DNA of 32,350 bases. Source: Kiritimatiellia bacterium (lineage in GTDB: Bacteria; Verrucomicrobiota; Kiritimatiellia; RFP12; UBA1067). The notes under the pieces were generated by a model. That model was not told the origin of the DNA. It saw nothing but the letters and a program-made list of their open reading frames with translations, and did not search any database. Position 1 is the stretch's first letter; every line of letters begins with the position of its first letter. A program made the position numbers and the translations under genes. Positions 32,017-32,350 of this stretch are shown in pieces. The stretch is taken from assembly GCA_017563185.1 (NCBI GenBank), contig JAFXIL010000078.1:1-32350 (forward strand). The letters are read 5' to 3'.

Positions 32017-32112
32017 TTTCAACGCAGAGCCGCAGAGCCGCGGAGTGCGCAGAGAGAGTTTTTGGGCGGCAATCCTCCGCGTTCTCTGCGTCTTCGCGTC
32101 TCTGCGTTGAAA
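32017..32112. repeat. CGCAGAG inverted-repeat element (MITE-like)
   Basis: Perfect 13-bp terminal inverted repeats, TTTCAACGCAGAG (32017-32029) and CTCTGCGTTGAAA (32100-32112), bound a 96-bp element. Inside, both arms are made of 8-9 base units such as CGCAGAGC and, inverted, TCTCTGCG. Repeats built from CGCAGAG are widespread in bacterial genomes as dispersed non-coding elements. No transposase is nearby. Confidence 0.75.
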
Positions 32113-32152
32113 AAAACCTTTTTTACTTTCGCCGGCGGGCGGTTCGGAGTTT

Positions 32153-32182
32153 TGGAGACTGAGATGAAACTTGTGGTATAAT
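32153..32182 (+). promoter_or_regulatory. Promoter of the right-edge gene
   Basis: Perfect TATAAT (32177-32182) preceded by TGG (extended -10); the -35 is poor (TGGAGA at 32153). The ATG at 32189 falls on the predicted transcription start, and no ribosome binding site is possible. Confidence 0.5.
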
Positions 32183-32188
32183 ATTCCC

Positions 32189-32350
32189 ATGCAGTTTTTG
32201 CAGACACTTTTCGCGTGGGCGGCGTGCGGCACGCTGGCCGCGCTTCTTCTGCTGTGCCTCGCGGGGCGGCTGAAGGCGCATCCGCCGTCGCCGCGCGCGA
32301 TGCGCGGCGTGCCGCCGGCCGCGCTCGTGGCGCTTCTCGCGCTTGCGGCC
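32189..32350 (+). CDS. N-terminus of a membrane or secreted protein (3' cut by the window)
   Basis: 54 codons to the window edge. Two hydrophobic segments are visible (LFAWAACGTLAALLLLCLAG at about 7-26 and PPAALVALLALAA at about 42-54) separated by a basic, proline-rich linker. The start is fixed by the TATAAT six bases upstream. The family cannot be recognised from this fragment. Confidence 0.5.
   Translation, partial: MQFLQTLFAWAACGTLAALLLLCLAGRLKAHPPSPRAMRGVPPAALVALLALAA

Overview
This is a GC-rich bacterial chromosome segment of about 32 kb. Everything from the left edge to about 29.0 kb reads rightward; the block from 29.1 to 31.7 kb reads leftward. The gene content suggests the Verrucomicrobiota/Kiritimatiellota/Lentisphaerota group: giant secreted beta-strand-repeat proteins, a PEP-CTERM tag, a secreted CotH-type kinase, many secreted glycan-active enzymes, and a DUF6057-like membrane protein paired with a TolB-like haem-motif protein. 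That assignment is inference from gene content, not from a marker gene. No rRNA, tRNA, CRISPR array or transposase was found.

Layout. 1-7.3 kb: the 3' end of a secreted beta-helix protein, a secreted acetylxylan-esterase-like hydrolase, a pyridoxamine-kinase-like enzyme behind a GAAAC/GTTTC short-repeat array, and a secreted CotH-family protein. 7.4-13.9 kb: a tight six-gene block with two purine-synthesis genes (a stand-alone AICAR transformylase and purD), a small PQ-loop-like membrane protein, an alpha/beta hydrolase that has lost its core, a DUF6057-like membrane protein and a TolB-like propeller protein with a CxxCH motif. It is followed by an orphan 45-residue PEP-CTERM peptide. 14.4-17.5 kb: a three-domain secreted fusion of nucleoside hydrolase, lamin-tail-like domain and 5'-nucleotidase. 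17.5-20.2 kb: a repeat-rich spacer, a GH28 pectinase-like gene and a truncated GH16 gene, each preceded by a small signal-peptide-like ORF that overlaps it by ATGA. 20.4-29.0 kb: a DUF2341/LamG beta-helix protein, a duplicated beta-strand-repeat protein and a clan GH-D-like glycosidase. 29.1-31.7 kb (minus strand): a DedA protein, a PP-loop tRNA-thiolation-like protein and a SIS-domain protein. The right edge holds the start of another membrane or secreted protein.

Together these genes suggest a cell that displays large beta-helical proteins and secretes enzymes against plant or host polysaccharides and nucleotides. The observation I rate highest is a short C-terminal tail, roughly G-x-(hydrophobic/Thr, 3-4)-R/K-stop, shared by five otherwise different secreted proteins; it could be an undescribed sorting signal. 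Also notable are GTTT-type 7-8 nt repeat arrays in four intergenic regions, promoters with a TTGC -35 and an extended TGN -10 (four placing the ATG at or within a few bases of the predicted start of transcription), and a promoter spacer made only of ten Gs, which could be phase variable.
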